Below, piece after piece: positions 14,082 through 22,285 of a stretch of 37,023 nucleotides of DNA. Under the pieces are notes generated by a model that saw only the letters and a program-made list of their open reading frames with translations, was not told where the DNA came from and ran no database searches. The stretch is from Actinoplanes subtropicus (GTDB lineage Bacteria; Actinomycetota; Actinomycetes; Mycobacteriales; Micromonosporaceae): assembly GCF_000721705.1 (NCBI RefSeq), contig NZ_JOJL01000059.1:1-37023 (forward strand), given 5' to 3'. Numbering within the stretch: position 1 is the first letter of the stretch; each line of letters starts with the position of its first letter. The position numbers were made by a program, and so were the translations under genes.

Positions 14082-15395
14082 ATGTTCAGGACACGAGCCG
14101 GCGCTGCCGCCGGTGCATTTTTGCTGGCCACGTCACTCGCGCTGACCGCATGCAGCGGTTCGGGGTCGGATGACAAGAACAGTGGCAGCGACGCCAAGAC
14201 GCTGACCCTGTGGCACTACGAGGGGCCGACCAGCGCCATGGGCATCGCCTGGAACAAGGCGATCGATATCTTCAAGCAGAAGCACCCGGGCGTGACGGTG
14301 AAGTTCGAGGAGAAGTCCTTCGAGCAGATCCAGCAGAACGCCCAGATGATCCTCAACTCGGACAGCGCGCCCGACATCATGGAGTACAACAAGGGCAACG
14401 CGACCGCCGGCCTGCTGTCCAAGCAGGGCCTGCTCACCGACCTGAGCGACCAGGCGACCCAGCGCGGCTGGGACAAGAAGCTGAGCAACAGCCTGCAGAC
14501 CACGGCCAAGTACGACGACAACGGCATCATGGGCTCGGGCAAGTGGTTCGGCGTCCCGAACTACGGCGAATACGTCATGGTCTATTACAACCAGGACATG
14601 TTCAAGAAGTACAACCTGCAGGTCCCGGCCACCCTGGACGACTTCACCAAGGTGATGGACGCGTTCAAGGCCAAGGGCATCACCCCGCTGAGCGTCGGCG
14701 GCGCCGAGTACCCGGCCCAGCAGATCTTCTACGAGCTGGCGCTGTCCAAGGCCGACCGCTCCTTCGTGGACGACTACCAGCTGTACAAGAACAAGGTCGA
14801 CTTCCACGGGCCGCAGCTGACGTACGGCGCGCAGACCTTCAGCGACTGGGTCAGCAAGGGGTACATCGCCAAGAACTCGGCCGGGATCAAGGCCGAGGAC
14901 ATGGGCGTCGCGTGGGAGCAGGGCAAGTTCCCGATCCTGATCTCGGGCAGCTGGTGGTACGGCCGGTTCGCCAGCGAGGTGAAGAACTTCCAGTGGGGCA
15001 CGTTCCTCTTCCCGGGCAACAGCCTGCACCCGGGCTCGAGCGGCAACATCTGGGTGGTCCCGGAGAAGAGCAAGGCCAAGAGCCTCGCGTACGACTTCAT
15101 CGACATCACCATGTCGCCGGAGATCCAGAACCTGCTGGGCAACTCGGGCGGTGTCCCGGTGGCGGCCGACGCCTCGGCGATCACCGACGCGAAGAACAAG
15201 GAACTGATCGACAACTTCAACAAGATCTCCTCGCAGGACGGCCTGGCGTTCTACCCGGACTGGCCGGCCCCCGGCTACTACGACGTGCTGGTCGCCGGCG
15301 TGCAGGGCCTGATCAACGGCTCGAAGACCCCGGCCGCGTTCCTCGACGAGATCGCCAAGCCGTACAACCAGAACCTCACCGACATCGGCAAGTAA
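14082..15395 (+). CDS. Sugar ABC transporter substrate-binding lipoprotein (CUT1 family)
   Basis: The 437-residue protein starts with a lipoprotein signal ending in the lipobox LTAC (about 22-25) and a Ser/Gly/Asp linker. A family 1 extracellular solute-binding fold follows: TLTLWHYEGPT, DIMEYNKGNATAGLL, FGVPNYGEYVMVYYN, and a late VPVAADASA. Start: GGAGG lies five bases before the ATG; an in-frame upstream start at 13881 would run through the promoter and operators. It is the first gene of an importer operon with two permeases and a GH31 alpha-xylosidase. The likely ligand is a xyloglucan-derived oligosaccharide, by context only. A hairpin after the stop probably makes this gene the most abundant message. 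Confidence 0.93.
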   Translation: MFRTRAGAAAGAFLLATSLALTACSGSGSDDKNSGSDAKTLTLWHYEGPTSAMGIAWNKAIDIFKQKHPGVTVKFEEKSFEQIQQNAQMILNSDSAPDIMEYNKGNATAGLLSKQGLLTDLSDQATQRGWDKKLSNSLQTTAKYDDNGIMGSGKWFGVPNYGEYVMVYYNQDMFKKYNLQVPATLDDFTKVMDAFKAKGITPLSVGGAEYPAQQIFYELALSKADRSFVDDYQLYKNKVDFHGPQLTYGAQTFSDWVSKGYIAKNSAGIKAEDMGVAWEQGKFPILISGSWWYGRFASEVKNFQWGTFLFPGNSLHPGSSGNIWVVPEKSKAKSLAYDFIDITMSPEIQNLLGNSGGVPVAADASAITDAKNKELIDNFNKISSQDGLAFYPDWPAPGYYDVLVAGVQGLINGSKTPAAFLDEIAKPYNQNLTDIGK

Positions 15396-15405
15396 GCCGG
15401 CCGGA

Positions 15406-15435
15406 CCGGGGGCGGCGGAAGGCCGCCGCCCCCGG
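15406..15435 (+). terminator. Intercistronic hairpin between binding-protein and permease genes
   Basis: Perfect 13-bp arms (15406-15418 and 15423-15435, CCGGGGGCGGCGG and its complement) enclose the loop AAGG. There is no T-run. Stems here are common in sugar importer operons and usually protect or over-represent the binding-protein message relative to the permeases. Confidence 0.7.
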
Positions 15436-15470
15436 GGTGGTACACGCGAAGAGAAGGGACGTGAACCCAC

Positions 15471-16376
15471 ATGGCCGGCAAGAGGACGAGCCGGGGCGGC
15501 GGTTACGCGGTCTACCTGATCCCGGGGGTCGTCGCCTCCCTGGCGATCATCGTGGTCCCGCTGGTCATGACGGTCTGCACGAGCTTCACCAAGTGGAACG
15601 GCGTGGGCGAGCAGAAGTGGATCGGTTTCGACAACTACACCCGGCTGTTCCACGACGAGCTGTTCTGGCAGTCGTTCGGGCACATCATCCTGCTGATCCT
15701 GGCCATGGCGGTGGTGCCGACGCTGCTCGGCCTGCTGCTGGCGGCGGTGCTGTTCGACTACGTGGCCAAGCACTTCGGCAACCGCTGGGCGTCGCTGTTC
15801 CGCTCCGGGTTCTACCTTCCGCAGGTCATTCCGGTGGCCGTGACCGGCATCATGTGGGGCTGGATCCTGCATCCGGACTACGGCGCGCTCAACAAGATCC
15901 TGGATTCGATCGGGCTCTCCGGGCTGGCGAAGAACTGGCTGGGCGACGAGAACTACGCGCTCTACAGCGTCATGTTCATCATGATCTGGTTCCAGCTGGG
16001 CTACCCGATCGTGATGTTCATGTCCGGGCTGCAGCGGATCGACCCCGCGCTCTACGAGGCCGCGGACCTGGACGGGGCCACCTGGTGGCAGCGCTTCCGC
16101 AAGATCACCGTCTATCTGATCCGGCCGGAGTTCTACGTCGTCCTGGTGACCACCACGATCGCGGCGCTGAAGATCTTCGGGCCGATCTTCGTGCTCACCC
16201 GGGGCGGGCCGAGCAACTCGACGATCGTGCCGTCGTACTTCGCGTACAAGAATTTCTTCGAAAAAGCCCAGGTGGGGTACGGGTCGGCCATCTCGACCGT
16301 GCTGACCGTGCTGATCGTCCTGCTGGCGATCGTGTTCCTGCGCCTGCAGAACCGGGCCGAGAAGGCCGGTGCCTGA
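15471..16376 (+). CDS. Sugar ABC transporter permease, MalF type (CUT1)
   Basis: The 301-residue inner-membrane protein has about six transmembrane segments. The first is YLIPGVVASLAIIVVPLVM; another is IILLILAMAVVPTLLGLLLA. The cytoplasmic EAA loop (EAADLDGATWWQRFRKITVY, near 196-215) contacts the ATPase. It forms a heterodimeric channel with the next gene product. AGAAGGGA lies about 11 bases before the ATG. The downstream permease gene starts one base after this stop, so translation is coupled. No ATPase gene is in the operon; actinomycetes often use one shared MsiK-type ATPase encoded elsewhere. Confidence 0.95.
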   Translation: MAGKRTSRGGGYAVYLIPGVVASLAIIVVPLVMTVCTSFTKWNGVGEQKWIGFDNYTRLFHDELFWQSFGHIILLILAMAVVPTLLGLLLAAVLFDYVAKHFGNRWASLFRSGFYLPQVIPVAVTGIMWGWILHPDYGALNKILDSIGLSGLAKNWLGDENYALYSVMFIMIWFQLGYPIVMFMSGLQRIDPALYEAADLDGATWWQRFRKITVYLIRPEFYVVLVTTTIAALKIFGPIFVLTRGGPSNSTIVPSYFAYKNFFEKAQVGYGSAISTVLTVLIVLLAIVFLRLQNRAEKAGA

Positions 16377-16377
16377 G

Positions 16378-17262
16378 ATGACCGTTACCGCATCTCCGCC
16401 CCAGGCGCCGGCGACGCGCGAAACCCCCGAGGCCGCCGAGCGCCGCAACCCGGTGCGATTCGCGATCCTGATCGCCCTGCTCGTACTCCTGCTGCTCGTG
16501 GTCGCGCCGCTGCTCGTGGTGCTGCTCAACGCGGTCAAGAGCCCGTCCGACTACGCGAGTCACGGCCCGCTCGCCCTGCCCAGCCACCTCTACTGGGACG
16601 GCATCGTCACCTTCTGGAACCGGGTGAACTTCGGCCAGAAGCTCTGGAACAGCTTCCTCTCCAGCATCGTGGTGGCCGTGCTCGGCGTCGTGCTGAGCAT
16701 CCTCAACTCGTACGCGCTGGGCATCGGGAAGGTGAAGGGCCGGGTCTGGTTCCTGGTCTTCTTCCTGGTCGCCAACCTGCTCCCGCAGGAGGTGCTGGTC
16801 TACCCGCTGTACTACCTGTCCAAGCAGATCGGGCTGTACGACAACCTGATCTCGATCGTCATCATCTTCACCGTCATCCAGAGCGCGTTCGGCACGTACC
16901 TGCTGACCTCGGTGTACGCCGAGTTCCCGACCGAGCTGCTGGACGCCGCCTCCGTCGATGGCGCCGGGAAGTGGCGGACCCTGTGGCGCGTCGTCGTGCC
17001 GGTCAGCCGGCCCACCCTCGGCGTGCTGTTCACCTTCTTCTTCATCTGGACCTGGAACGAGTTCTTCCTTCCGCTGGTCTTCCTGGTCTCGAACGACAAC
17101 CAGACGGTGCCGGTCGCCCTGAGCGTGCTGCAGGGGGACCGCTTGATGGACGCCACCACGACCAGCGCCTCGGCGCTGCTCGGCATCCTGCCCGCGATGC
17201 TCTTCTTCGTGATCTTCCAGCGGACGCTCACTCGCGGCATCACTGCCGGCGCCATCAAGTAA
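16378..17262 (+). CDS. Sugar ABC transporter permease, MalG type (CUT1)
   Basis: The 294-residue protein has about six membrane segments, beginning with a strongly hydrophobic FAILIALLVLLLLVVAPLLVV after a short charged N-terminus. The EAA-type loop LLDAASVDGAGKWRTLWRVV is followed by PVSRPTLGVLFTF. I chose the ATG at 16378, one base after the MalF-type stop, over a GTG at 16369 that overlaps it. It partners the upstream permease and ends nine bases before the alpha-xylosidase start, so all four genes (14082-19503) are probably one transcript. Confidence 0.94.
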   Translation: MTVTASPPQAPATRETPEAAERRNPVRFAILIALLVLLLLVVAPLLVVLLNAVKSPSDYASHGPLALPSHLYWDGIVTFWNRVNFGQKLWNSFLSSIVVAVLGVVLSILNSYALGIGKVKGRVWFLVFFLVANLLPQEVLVYPLYYLSKQIGLYDNLISIVIIFTVIQSAFGTYLLTSVYAEFPTELLDAASVDGAGKWRTLWRVVVPVSRPTLGVLFTFFFIWTWNEFFLPLVFLVSNDNQTVPVALSVLQGDRLMDATTTSASALLGILPAMLFFVIFQRTLTRGITAGAIK

Positions 17263-17271
17263 AGGACGCAC

Positions 17272-19503
17272 ATGAAGTTCACCGACGGCTACTGGCACAA
17301 GCGCGAGGGGTTCGCGGTGCTGCACCCGGCGCAGCTGCACGAGACCGAGCCGGACGGGGCGACGCTGACCGCGTACGCCACCGCGAAGAAGGTGCGCAGC
17401 CGCAGCGACACCCTGGACGCGCCGATCATCACGATCCGGTGCGAGGCGCCCGCGCCGGACGTCATCCGGGTGACGATCGGGCATTTCCTCGGCGGCGTCG
17501 CCAAGGGGCCGAATTTCGCGCTGAACCGGGAGGAGCACCCGGTCACGGTCACCGAGCACGAGATCACGTCGGGCTCCCTGACGGCCCGCTTCCGGCCGGG
17601 CGAGGAGTGGGGACTGGACTTCCTGGCCGACGGGCGGCGCCTGACCGGCAGCGGGTGGAAGGGCATGGGGATCGTCGATACCGCGGACGGTGCCCACTAC
17701 GTACACGAGCAATTGGATCTGGGGGTCGGCGAAGCCGTCTACGGCCTGGGGGAGCGGTTCGGGCCGTTGGTCAAGAACGGCCAGAGCATCGACATCTGGA
17801 ACGAGGACGGCGGTACGAGCAGCGAGCAGGCCTACAAGAACGTCCCGTTCTACCTGACCAACGGCGGGTACGGGGTGCTGGTCGACCACCCGGGGCGGGT
17901 GTCCTTCGAGGTGGCCAGCGAGATGGTGTCGCGTACCCAGTTCAGCGTCGCCGGGCAGACCCTGTCCTACCTGGTCATCTACGGCCCCACCCCGGCCGAC
18001 GTGCTGCGCAGGTACACCGCGCTGACCGGCCGGGCGGCCCTCCCGCCCGCCTGGTCCTTCGGGCTGTGGCTGACCACGTCCTTCACCACGCCGTACGACG
18101 AGGAGACGGTCACCCAGTTCGTCGACGGGATGGCGGCGCGCGACCTGCCGCTGAGCGTCTTCCACTTCGACACGTTCTGGATGCGCGAGTTCCACTGGTG
18201 CGACTTCGAGTGGGACCCGCGGATCTTCCCGGACCCGGCGGGCATGCTCAAGCGGCTGTCCGAGCGAGGGCTGCGTACCTGCCTGTGGATCAACCCGTAC
18301 ATCGCGCAAAGGTCGGCGATGTTCGAGGAGGGGAGGGCCAACGGGTATCTGGTGACCCACGCGAACGGCGACGTCTGGCAGTGGGACCGGTGGCAGGCCG
18401 GGATGGGCCTGGTCGACTTCACCAACCCGGCCGCCCGCGCCTGGTACGCGGACAAGCTGCGGAACCTCGTCGACATGGGGGTGGACGCGTTCAAGTCGGA
18501 TTTCGGCGAGCGCATCCCCACCGACGTGGTCTGGCACGACGGCTCCGACCCGGAGCGGATGCACAACTACTACACCCAGCTGTACAACAAGACCGTCTTC
18601 GACGTGCTGCGGGAGGCGCGCGGCGAGGGCGAGGCGGTGCTGTTCGCCCGGTCGGCGACGGTCGGCGGGCAGCAGTTCCCGGTGCACTGGGGCGGGGACA
18701 ATTCCGCCACGTACGCATCGATGGCGGAGAGCCTGCGCGGCGGGCTGTCCCTGATGTCCTCGGGGTTCGGCTTCTGGAGCCACGACATCGGCGGCTTCGA
18801 GGGCCGGCCGGACCCCGCGGTGTTCAAGCGGTGGATCGCGTTCGGGCTGCTGTCGTCGCACAGCCGGCTGCACGGCAACCACTCGTACCGGGTGCCGTGG
18901 CTGTTCGACGACGAGTCGGTCGAGGTGCTGCGCAAGTTCACCCACCTCAAGTACGCGCTGATGCCCTACCTGTACGGCGCCGCCCGCCAGGCGCACGAGG
19001 ACGGGCTGCCGGTCATGCGGCCGATGGTCGTCGGTTTCCCCGGGGACCCGGCCGTCACCCACCTCGACCGGCAGTACCTCCTCGGCGGGGACCTGCTCGT
19101 CGCCCCGGTGATGAGCGAGGCGGGCGAGGTCAGTTACTACGTGCCGGCCGGGCGGTGGACGCACTACCTGACCGGCGAGGTGGTCGAGGGGCCGGGCTGG
19201 GTCACCGAGACGCACGGCTTCGACAGCGCGCCGATCCTGGTGCGGCCGGGCGCGGTGCTGCCGATCGGCAACCGGACCGACCGGCCGGACTACGACTACC
19301 GCGACGGGATCACGTTGCGGCTGTACGAGCCGGCGGATGGCGCCACGACGGTGGCGGTGGGGGAGAGCACGTTCACGGTGACCCGGGACGGCACGGCGAT
19401 CCGGGTGGACCGGGACGGCGCGGCCCTGCCCTGGCGCGTCGAGATCGCCGGCGGCGCCTCGGCCGACCTCCCGGCGGACGTGGCGGTCTGGATGGCCGGG
19501 TAG
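17272..19503 (+). CDS. yicI: Cytoplasmic GH31 alpha-xylosidase (YicI type)
   Basis: The 743-residue protein matches the YicI alpha-xylosidase subgroup of GH31 in length and motifs. The nucleophile D410 sits in FKSDFGERIPTD and the acid D476 in HWGGDNSATY; FHFDTFWMREFHWCDFEW (about 299-316) is the subgroup's +1/-1 site segment. No signal peptide is present, so it acts inside the cell. YicI-type enzymes release alpha-1,6-linked xylose from isoprimeverose and xyloglucan oligosaccharides, which sets the likely substrate of the locus. AAAGGA precedes the ATG, and the gene follows the importer permeases by nine bases. The specific GERIP motif makes alpha-xylosidase much more likely than alpha-glucosidase. 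Confidence 0.94.
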   Translation: MKFTDGYWHKREGFAVLHPAQLHETEPDGATLTAYATAKKVRSRSDTLDAPIITIRCEAPAPDVIRVTIGHFLGGVAKGPNFALNREEHPVTVTEHEITSGSLTARFRPGEEWGLDFLADGRRLTGSGWKGMGIVDTADGAHYVHEQLDLGVGEAVYGLGERFGPLVKNGQSIDIWNEDGGTSSEQAYKNVPFYLTNGGYGVLVDHPGRVSFEVASEMVSRTQFSVAGQTLSYLVIYGPTPADVLRRYTALTGRAALPPAWSFGLWLTTSFTTPYDEETVTQFVDGMAARDLPLSVFHFDTFWMREFHWCDFEWDPRIFPDPAGMLKRLSERGLRTCLWINPYIAQRSAMFEEGRANGYLVTHANGDVWQWDRWQAGMGLVDFTNPAARAWYADKLRNLVDMGVDAFKSDFGERIPTDVVWHDGSDPERMHNYYTQLYNKTVFDVLREARGEGEAVLFARSATVGGQQFPVHWGGDNSATYASMAESLRGGLSLMSSGFGFWSHDIGGFEGRPDPAVFKRWIAFGLLSSHSRLHGNHSYRVPWLFDDESVEVLRKFTHLKYALMPYLYGAARQAHEDGLPVMRPMVVGFPGDPAVTHLDRQYLLGGDLLVAPVMSEAGEVSYYVPAGRWTHYLTGEVVEGPGWVTETHGFDSAPILVRPGAVLPIGNRTDRPDYDYRDGITLRLYEPADGATTVAVGESTFTVTRDGTAIRVDRDGAALPWRVEIAGGASADLPADVAVWMAG

Positions 19504-19523
19504 GAGCTTCCGAAGTGGCGGCG

Positions 19524-19566
19524 CAGAGCCGGATGCCGTCTCATCCAGCCCCGGCATCCGGCTCTG
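19524..19566. terminator. Bidirectional terminator hairpin between GH31 and TetR genes
   Basis: Perfect 15-bp arms (19524-19538 and 19552-19566, CAGAGCCGGATGCCG and its complement) enclose a 13-base loop. It lies 20 bases after the GH31 stop and includes the last codons and stop (19541-19543) of the convergent TetR gene, so it can serve both. Confidence 0.75.
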
Positions 19567-20338
19567 TCGCCGGTCCCGGGCGGGCGTGCTCGATCCCGTC
19601 GAGCAGCAGGGACAGGCCGTAGTGGTAGGACTCCTCGGCCTCCTGATCGGGAGAGCGCCGGTAGCCGCCCGCCTTCCAGATCCGGGTCATGGTGGGGAAG
19701 CGCGTTCCGTCGAACCATTCCCACAGCTCCGCGCGGCTGAGCCACCAGGTGTCGTTGGATTCGCCGGTCGCGCGGCGTAGGAGCTCGGCTTCGGCGTCCC
19801 GGTGGGCGGCGGCCGTGACGAATCCGGCGATCACCGTGGCGGCCGTGCTCAGCCGTTCCAGCGGCAGGCCGGTCTGCGTCACGACGGACAGCACATACTC
19901 GCTCTCGGCGATCGTGCCCGGCCCGATCGGCGGCCTCATCCGCGAGACCTGGGCCAGCCAGGGATGCGACCGGTAGACCGCCCGGGTGCGCTCGCCGAAC
20001 AGCTCGACCTGTGCCCGCCAGCCCCGCGGCCGCGCCTCGCCCGGCCCGGGGAGTGCCCGGTCGAGCAGCGCCTGGTCCACCATCAGGTCGAGCAGGTCCG
20101 AGCGGGACTTCACGTACGTGTAGAGCGTCATCGTGCCCACGTCCAGTGTGGTGGCGAGCCGGCCCATGGACGCGGCGGCCAGCCCCTCGGCGTCGGCGAG
20201 CCGGATGGCGGCGCTCACCACCGCGTCGACGCTGAGCCGGGCCGGCCGGCCCGTCGCCGCCCGTCTTCCGCCTTTGCCGTGCCGCCACAGCAGCGGCAGG
20301 ATCCGGGCCGGATCGCTTCTCCCACTGAACTCCGTCAC
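19541..20338 (-). CDS. TetR-family regulator (TetR_C_1 type)
   Basis: The 265-residue protein has an N-terminal extension (about 1-30), a TetR DNA-binding domain (about 31-80; SVDAVVSAAIRLADAEGLAA, then MGRLATTLDVGTMTLYTYVK) and the alpha-helical ligand domain typical of TetR_C_1 (SHPWLAQVSRMRPPIGPG). The start is a GTG at 20338, two bases from the inverted-repeat operator. Longer in-frame starts reach through the operator and are unlikely. No good ribosome site precedes the GTG, so the message may be leaderless or near-leaderless. The divergent NmrA-like gene at 20396 is the probable target. TetR_C_1 members often sense tetracycline-like or aromatic ligands, but nothing here identifies the inducer. 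Confidence 0.9.
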   Translation of the reverse strand: MTEFSGRSDPARILPLLWRHGKGGRRAATGRPARLSVDAVVSAAIRLADAEGLAAASMGRLATTLDVGTMTLYTYVKSRSDLLDLMVDQALLDRALPGPGEARPRGWRAQVELFGERTRAVYRSHPWLAQVSRMRPPIGPGTIAESEYVLSVVTQTGLPLERLSTAATVIAGFVTAAAHRDAEAELLRRATGESNDTWWLSRAELWEWFDGTRFPTMTRIWKAGGYRRSPDQEAEESYHYGLSLLLDGIEHARPGPATEPDAGAG

Positions 20339-20340
20339 AG

Positions 20341-20385
20341 TTCTCGTATACCATACGGGAACAGTTTCCGTATGGTATACGAGAA
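20341..20385. promoter_or_regulatory. Inverted-repeat TetR operator between divergent genes
   Basis: Arms of 18 bp (20341-20358, TTCTCGTATACCATACGG, and 20368-20385, its exact complement) flank a nine-base spacer. Each arm holds CGTATACCATACG, itself a near-palindrome (CGTAT-ACC-ATACG), so the region reads as two TetR sites facing each other. It fills most of the 57 bases between the two start codons. The right arm contains the GAGAA ribosome site of the NmrA-like gene. A repressor bound here would silence both directions. Confidence 0.9.
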
Positions 20386-20395
20386 GGGTGTGCCG

Positions 20396-21205
20396 ATGAA
20401 GATCCTGGTCACTGGAGCAACCGGAAACATCGGCCGGCTCGTCGTCGACGAGTTGCTCGCGCTCGGCGCCACGGACGTCCGCGCGCTGACCGTCGATCCG
20501 GCCAGGGCCGCGCTGCCGCCGTCGGTCGAGGTGGCCCGCGGCTACCTGGGCGAACCGCGGACGCTGCCGGCCGCGTTCGCCGGAGTGGACCGGATGTACC
20601 TGGCGCCGCTGCTCACGACGGTGCGGGAAGCGACCCGGCTCGCGGCCGAGGCCGGCGTGCGGCACATCGTCGACCTGGCCGGCGCGCCCGGCTCGTCGTG
20701 GCCGCCGATCGAGCGGGCCGTCGAGGACTGCGGCGTGCCCTGGACCCACCTCGAGGCCGGGGAGTTCATGACCAACGCGGCGATCTGGGCGCCCCAGATC
20801 CGCGCGGGTGACGTGGTACGCGACGCCTATCCGGAGGAGGCCAACCCGATGATCGCACCCGCCGACATCGCCGCCGTCGCCGCGCGTGTCCTCCTCGATG
20901 GCGTCGCCCACCAGGGCCGGGCCTATCCGCTCACCGGCCCGCAATCGCTGACCCGGCGCGAGCGGATCACCCGGATCGGGCAGGCGCTGGGCCGCTCCCT
21001 GACCGTCGAGACGACCGGCCCCGACCAGGCCGTGGCCGACCTTGCGCCGGTCATGGGCACGCACGCCGAGTGGTACCTCTCCGGAATCGCCGCCTCGGCC
21101 GCCGCCGGGCCGAGGCCCCCGACGACGACCGTGGCCGACGTGACCGGGCGCGAAGGAACCACGTTTCTGCGGTGGGCAGAGGACAACGCCGCCCTGTTCC
21201 GCTGA
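20396..21205 (+). CDS. NmrA-like NAD(P)-binding oxidoreductase/sensor
   Basis: The 269-residue protein starts with an atypical SDR Rossmann motif (KILVTGATGNIGRLV; GxxGxxG at about 8-14). NmrA-type features follow: AGVDRMYLAPL, AAEAGVRHIVDLAGAPG and WTHLEAGEFMTN. The canonical SDR YxxxK pair is not evident, as in many NmrA-like proteins that bind NAD(P) for redox sensing or quinone/aldehyde reduction. The ATG at 20396 has GAGAAGGG seven bases upstream; an in-frame GTG/ATG within the operator arm is rejected. It is divergent from, and probably controlled by, the TetR gene. The reaction is unknown. Confidence 0.88.
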   Translation: MKILVTGATGNIGRLVVDELLALGATDVRALTVDPARAALPPSVEVARGYLGEPRTLPAAFAGVDRMYLAPLLTTVREATRLAAEAGVRHIVDLAGAPGSSWPPIERAVEDCGVPWTHLEAGEFMTNAAIWAPQIRAGDVVRDAYPEEANPMIAPADIAAVAARVLLDGVAHQGRAYPLTGPQSLTRRERITRIGQALGRSLTVETTGPDQAVADLAPVMGTHAEWYLSGIAASAAAGPRPPTTTVADVTGREGTTFLRWAEDNAALFR

Positions 21206-21268
21206 GTACGCAAGTCCTGCGGGCGGGATCACTCTCGTTCTGTCGTACCCCCGAAATAGGATCCCTGC

Positions 21269-22285
21269 ATGGCACCGACCCTGGACCTGTTCGTGCCCGG
21301 TGTCGTCTACCTCGACATCATCTTCACCGGGCTGCGCGATCTGCCGCGCCCGGGCACCGAGGTGTGGGCGACCGGGCTCGGGTCGTGCCCCGGCGGCGTG
21401 GCCAACCTGGCCGTCGCGGCGGCGCGGCTCGGCTTGCGGACCGGGTTGGGGACGGCGCTGGCCACGGATGCGTATGGGGATTTCTGCGCGCAGACGCTGT
21501 GCGACCAGGAGAAGATCGACCTGTCCGCGTCGACGCGGATCGACGGGCATTCGCCGGTGACCGTGTCGCTGGCGTACGACCGGGACCGCAGCATGGTCAC
21601 CCACTCGCATCCGCCGCCGCTGAACGCGTCCGGGCTGGTCGGGGCGCTGCCGGCGGCCCGGGCCGCGTCGGTGAGCCTCAGCAAGGACGAGTTGCCCTGG
21701 GTGCGGCGGGCCCGCGAGTCGGGGACGCTGGTCTTCGCCGACGTCGGCTGGGACGACACCGACGAGTGGCCGGCCGAGGCCCTCGCGATGCTGTCCGACT
21801 GCCACGCGTTCCTGCCGAACGCGGTCGAGGCCATGCGCTACACCCGGGCGTCCTCTCCGGAGGAGGCGGCCGGCCGGCTCGCCGGGCTGGTCCCGGTCGT
21901 GGTGGTGACCTGCGGGTCGGACGGCGCGATCGCGATCGACTCGGCCACCGGCGAGCTGGTGCACGCGCCGGCCGTGCCGGTGGCGGCGCTCGACCCGACC
22001 GGGGCGGGCGACGTCTTCATGGCCGGGTTCATCCTGGGCACGCTCGAGGGGTGGCCGCTCGGGCAGCGGCTCGCCTTCGCCAACCTGATCGCGTCGCTGT
22101 CGGTGCAGCACTTCGGCGGATCGCTGTCGGCGCCGGGCTGGGGCGACATCGCCGACTGGCGGCGGCTGTCGGCGGACCCGGGGTATGCGTTCCTCGACGA
22201 CGTGATCCCGAGCGGCGAGCAGCGCACCGTGCGCCGGGCGACGGCCACGATCGCGCGGCTCTCCGATGCGCAGGACCATGGCTGA
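21269..22285 (+). CDS. PfkB-family carbohydrate kinase
   Basis: The 338-residue protein has the ribokinase/PfkB fold. The N-terminal PGVVYLDIIFTGL strand is followed by the substrate signature GSCPGGVANLAVAAARLG (about 37-54). The C-terminal anion-hole/catalytic motif DPTGAGDVFMAGF carries base D248. TAGGA precedes the ATG by eight bases. Its stop overlaps the GH4 glycosidase start by eight bases, so the two are translationally coupled and probably act on one pathway. Members phosphorylate sugars, nucleosides or sugar acids; the partnership with a GH4 enzyme, which often acts on phosphorylated glycosides, hints at a glycoside or its sugar product. The substrate is not determined. Confidence 0.9.
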   Translation: MAPTLDLFVPGVVYLDIIFTGLRDLPRPGTEVWATGLGSCPGGVANLAVAAARLGLRTGLGTALATDAYGDFCAQTLCDQEKIDLSASTRIDGHSPVTVSLAYDRDRSMVTHSHPPPLNASGLVGALPAARAASVSLSKDELPWVRRARESGTLVFADVGWDDTDEWPAEALAMLSDCHAFLPNAVEAMRYTRASSPEEAAGRLAGLVPVVVVTCGSDGAIAIDSATGELVHAPAVPVAALDPTGAGDVFMAGFILGTLEGWPLGQRLAFANLIASLSVQHFGGSLSAPGWGDIADWRRLSADPGYAFLDDVIPSGEQRTVRRATATIARLSDAQDHG

